From positions 1 to 7,948 of the forward strand of contig CAMLHT010000182.1 of NCBI GenBank assembly GCA_946479895.1: a stretch of DNA of 7,948 nt. The letters run 5' to 3'. Within the stretch, counting starts at the first letter, position 1. The number at the start of each line of letters is the position of its first letter. Below are positions 6,794 to 7,948 of the stretch, one piece after another. The stretch comes from an uncultured Gemmatimonadota bacterium (GTDB taxonomy: Bacteria; Gemmatimonadota; Gemmatimonadetes; Gemmatimonadales; Gemmatimonadaceae). The position numbers were made by a program, and so were the translations under genes. The notes below the pieces were generated by a model. It did no database searches. It was not told where the DNA came from and saw nothing but the letters and a program-made list of their open reading frames with translations.

Positions 6794-7324
6794 ATGCTTC
6801 CCGATCCACTTCATCCCGCGGTCGTCCACTTCCCGGTGGTGCTGGCCTTCCTTCTTCCCCTCTTCGCGGTGGGCGCGCTGTGGGCGATCCGTCGCGGCAC
6901 ACGCATGCGGGCGGCGTGGAGCGTGCCGCTGGCGCTGGCGATCGCGCTGGCGGCGAGCGCCTGGGCCGCCGTCGAGACGGGCGAGGGTCAGGGCGAGCGC
7001 GTGGAGCGCGTCGTCTCCGAGCAGCCGCTCGAGACTCATGAAGAGATGGCCGAGACGTTCCTGACGGCGTCGGCGGTGCTCGCGGTGATTGCCGCGGCAG
7101 GGCTGATCGGGGGGATCGCCGGAAAGACGGCGCGCGTCCTTACGACGGTCGGCGCGGTTGCCCTCGTCGTCGGCGCGGCCCGCGTTGGCCACAGCGGTGG
7201 GCAGCTCGTCTACAAGTACGGAGCGGCCAGCGCCTACGCGACGCCGGACAGCGGGCGGATCTCGACGGCGGAAGCCGCCGGGACGGTGGAGCGTCATCGC
7301 GGGGGCGACGCCGATGAGCGCTGA
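6794..7324 (+). CDS. DUF2231-family membrane protein
   Basis: This 176-residue polytopic membrane protein has the marks of the DUF2231 family: LHPAVVHFPVVLAFLLPLF at the N terminus with His7 and His12, an E-T-G turn after the second helix (61-63), THEEMAETFL (81-90) with His82, and GHSGGQLVYKYG (132-143) with His133. Four hydrophobic helices are seen at about 10-31, 43-59, 90-109 and 113-130, with a soluble tail. The conserved histidines near the membrane faces are suggestive of heme or metal binding, but the biochemical function of the family is not established as far as I know. GGAG at 6784-6787 is a well-placed Shine-Dalgarno sequence for the ATG at 6794. The gene overlaps the following Rieske gene by 11 bases, which implies co-translation and a functional pair, perhaps a membrane partner for the exported iron-sulfur protein. 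Confidence 0.86.
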   Translation: MLPDPLHPAVVHFPVVLAFLLPLFAVGALWAIRRGTRMRAAWSVPLALAIALAASAWAAVETGEGQGERVERVVSEQPLETHEEMAETFLTASAVLAVIAAAGLIGGIAGKTARVLTTVGAVALVVGAARVGHSGGQLVYKYGAASAYATPDSGRISTAEAAGTVERHRGGDADER

Positions 7325-7832
7325 CTGCGGAGGGTGCGAGCTGGCCGCGGCGAGCCGTCGCGCGTTCATAAGGGATTTGGCGATGGCGGCGGTGGGGATG
7401 CTGGCGGTGAGCGCGCTGCGGCCGGCGGAGGCCCTGGCGGGGAGCGCGATGGCGGTCGAGCCGCTGGGGAGTGGGAGTGGGGGTGGGAGACTTCAGCGGA
7501 AGTACGCGCTGCCGACGAGCGACGTGATCCAGGTGGACGTCGACAACGAGGTGATCATCGCGCGCTGGCAGGACCGCGTGTATGCGTTCTCGACGCGATG
7601 CCCGCACAAGGGGGCGACGCTCAGGTGGCTCGACGACGAGCAGAAGATCTTCTGCCCGAAGCACAAGGCGCGTTTCGGCCGGGACGGGGCCCACCTGTCC
7701 GGGCGCGGCACGCGTGCCCTGCACCGGTATGACATCAGCCGCGAGGGCAACTCGATCGTCGTGAACCTGGACACGGAGCTACGGGAGGACGCCGACGCCG
7801 CGGCGTGGAAGGCGGCCGTCATCGTCCTGTAG
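7314..7832 (+). CDS. Tat-exported Rieske [2Fe-2S] protein
   Basis: The 172-residue protein begins with a twin-arginine signal (SRRAFIRDL, 14-22, then a hydrophobic stretch 23-34 and a likely Ala-X-Ala type cleavage region near 38-45), so it is predicted to be folded with its cluster before export. A Gly/Ser linker (51-59) leads to a Rieske domain. The cluster ligands are Cys96-Pro-His98 and Cys114-Pro-Lys-His117, 15 residues apart, matching CXH-X15-17-CXXH. The extra cysteines that form the disulfide in bc1-type Rieske proteins are absent (CPHKGA, CPKHKA), which fits a Rieske ferredoxin-like or oxidase-subunit-like electron carrier. A further CGGC motif (5-8) precedes the Tat motif. The ATG at 7314 is chosen because it places the Tat motif correctly and lies inside the end of the DUF2231 gene; a longer frame from 7158 is shadow. 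Its redox partner is unknown; the overlapping DUF2231 gene is the best candidate. Confidence 0.9.
   Translation: MSADCGGCELAAASRRAFIRDLAMAAVGMLAVSALRPAEALAGSAMAVEPLGSGSGGGRLQRKYALPTSDVIQVDVDNEVIIARWQDRVYAFSTRCPHKGATLRWLDDEQKIFCPKHKARFGRDGAHLSGRGTRALHRYDISREGNSIVVNLDTELREDADAAAWKAAVIVL
7466..7487 (+). other. G-run cluster (potential G-quadruplex) inside the Rieske gene
   Basis: Four G runs of lengths 4, 3, 5 and 3 are separated by spacers AGT, AGT and T, which meets the usual G3+N1-7 rule on the coding strand. The stretch encodes the Gly/Ser linker between the Tat signal and the Rieske domain. It may simply be a by-product of glycine and serine codons in GC-rich DNA. Confidence 0.5.
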
Positions 7833-7874
7833 GGCGTCGGGCCGCAGGAGGACAGCGCCGGGTGTTAACTTTCA

Positions 7875-7896
7875 GGCCCGCTGAAGATCGCGGGCC
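7875..7896. other. Short hairpin directly upstream of tRNA-Lys
   Basis: GGCCCGC (7875-7881) and GCGGGCC (7890-7896) are perfect 7-base arms around an 8-base loop, and the hairpin ends at the base before the tRNA 5' end. There is no T run, so it is a poor intrinsic terminator for the Rieske gene. It could be part of the tRNA precursor leader. TGTTAACT just upstream (7863-7870) is a weak -10-like element, without a matching -35. Confidence 0.4.

Positions 7897-7948
<52 letters not shown>

Noticed and set aside
6673..6795. Longer LuxR-type start at 6795
   Set aside because: It would overlap the start codon of the divergent DUF2231 gene and leave no room for a promoter; a better ribosome-binding site supports 6672.

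Overview
The window is GC-rich (about two thirds G+C by eye), densely packed bacterial chromosome. It carries nine complete protein genes, one 5'-truncated gene and one 3'-truncated tRNA gene. A lipoprotein-type MltD-like lytic transglycosylase and a Tat-exported protein point to a Gram-negative envelope. Gene content and style would fit Gemmatimonadota or a similar GC-rich, soil-associated phylum, but this is an impression only; no marker here fixes the lineage. No mobile element, CRISPR array or phage gene was seen, and no gene-free stretch exceeds 300 bases.

Left part (1-1706, + strand): the C-terminal end of a DNA polymerase III delta'-type clamp-loader subunit, translationally coupled (ATGA) to moaC for molybdenum cofactor synthesis. 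A membrane-anchored SLT-family lytic transglycosylase follows. It ends at a perfect 18-bp hairpin with a GCGA tetraloop flanked by A and T runs, a bidirectional terminator shared with the opposing operon.

Middle part (1710-4311): a leftward two-gene operon made of an unrecognised 158-residue protein and an MltD-like lipoprotein transglycosylase with LysM. Divergent from it is a rightward rpiB-family sugar-phosphate isomerase. The two peptidoglycan lytic enzymes converge on the same terminator.

Right part (4323-7832): a leftward LLM flavin-dependent monooxygenase. Next comes a leftward pair, a LuxR-type regulator with two membrane segments whose stop overlaps the start of a VIT1/CCC1-family metal transporter. 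Divergent from this pair is a rightward pair, a DUF2231 membrane protein overlapping a Tat-exported Rieske [2Fe-2S] protein. The two pairs share a 121-bp control region. The most interesting hypothesis is that they form one metal/redox module: a membrane-embedded transcription factor, a metal transporter, a membrane partner and an exported iron-sulfur protein. This is inferred from gene arrangement and domain content only.

The window closes inside a tRNA-Lys(UUU) gene preceded by a small hairpin.
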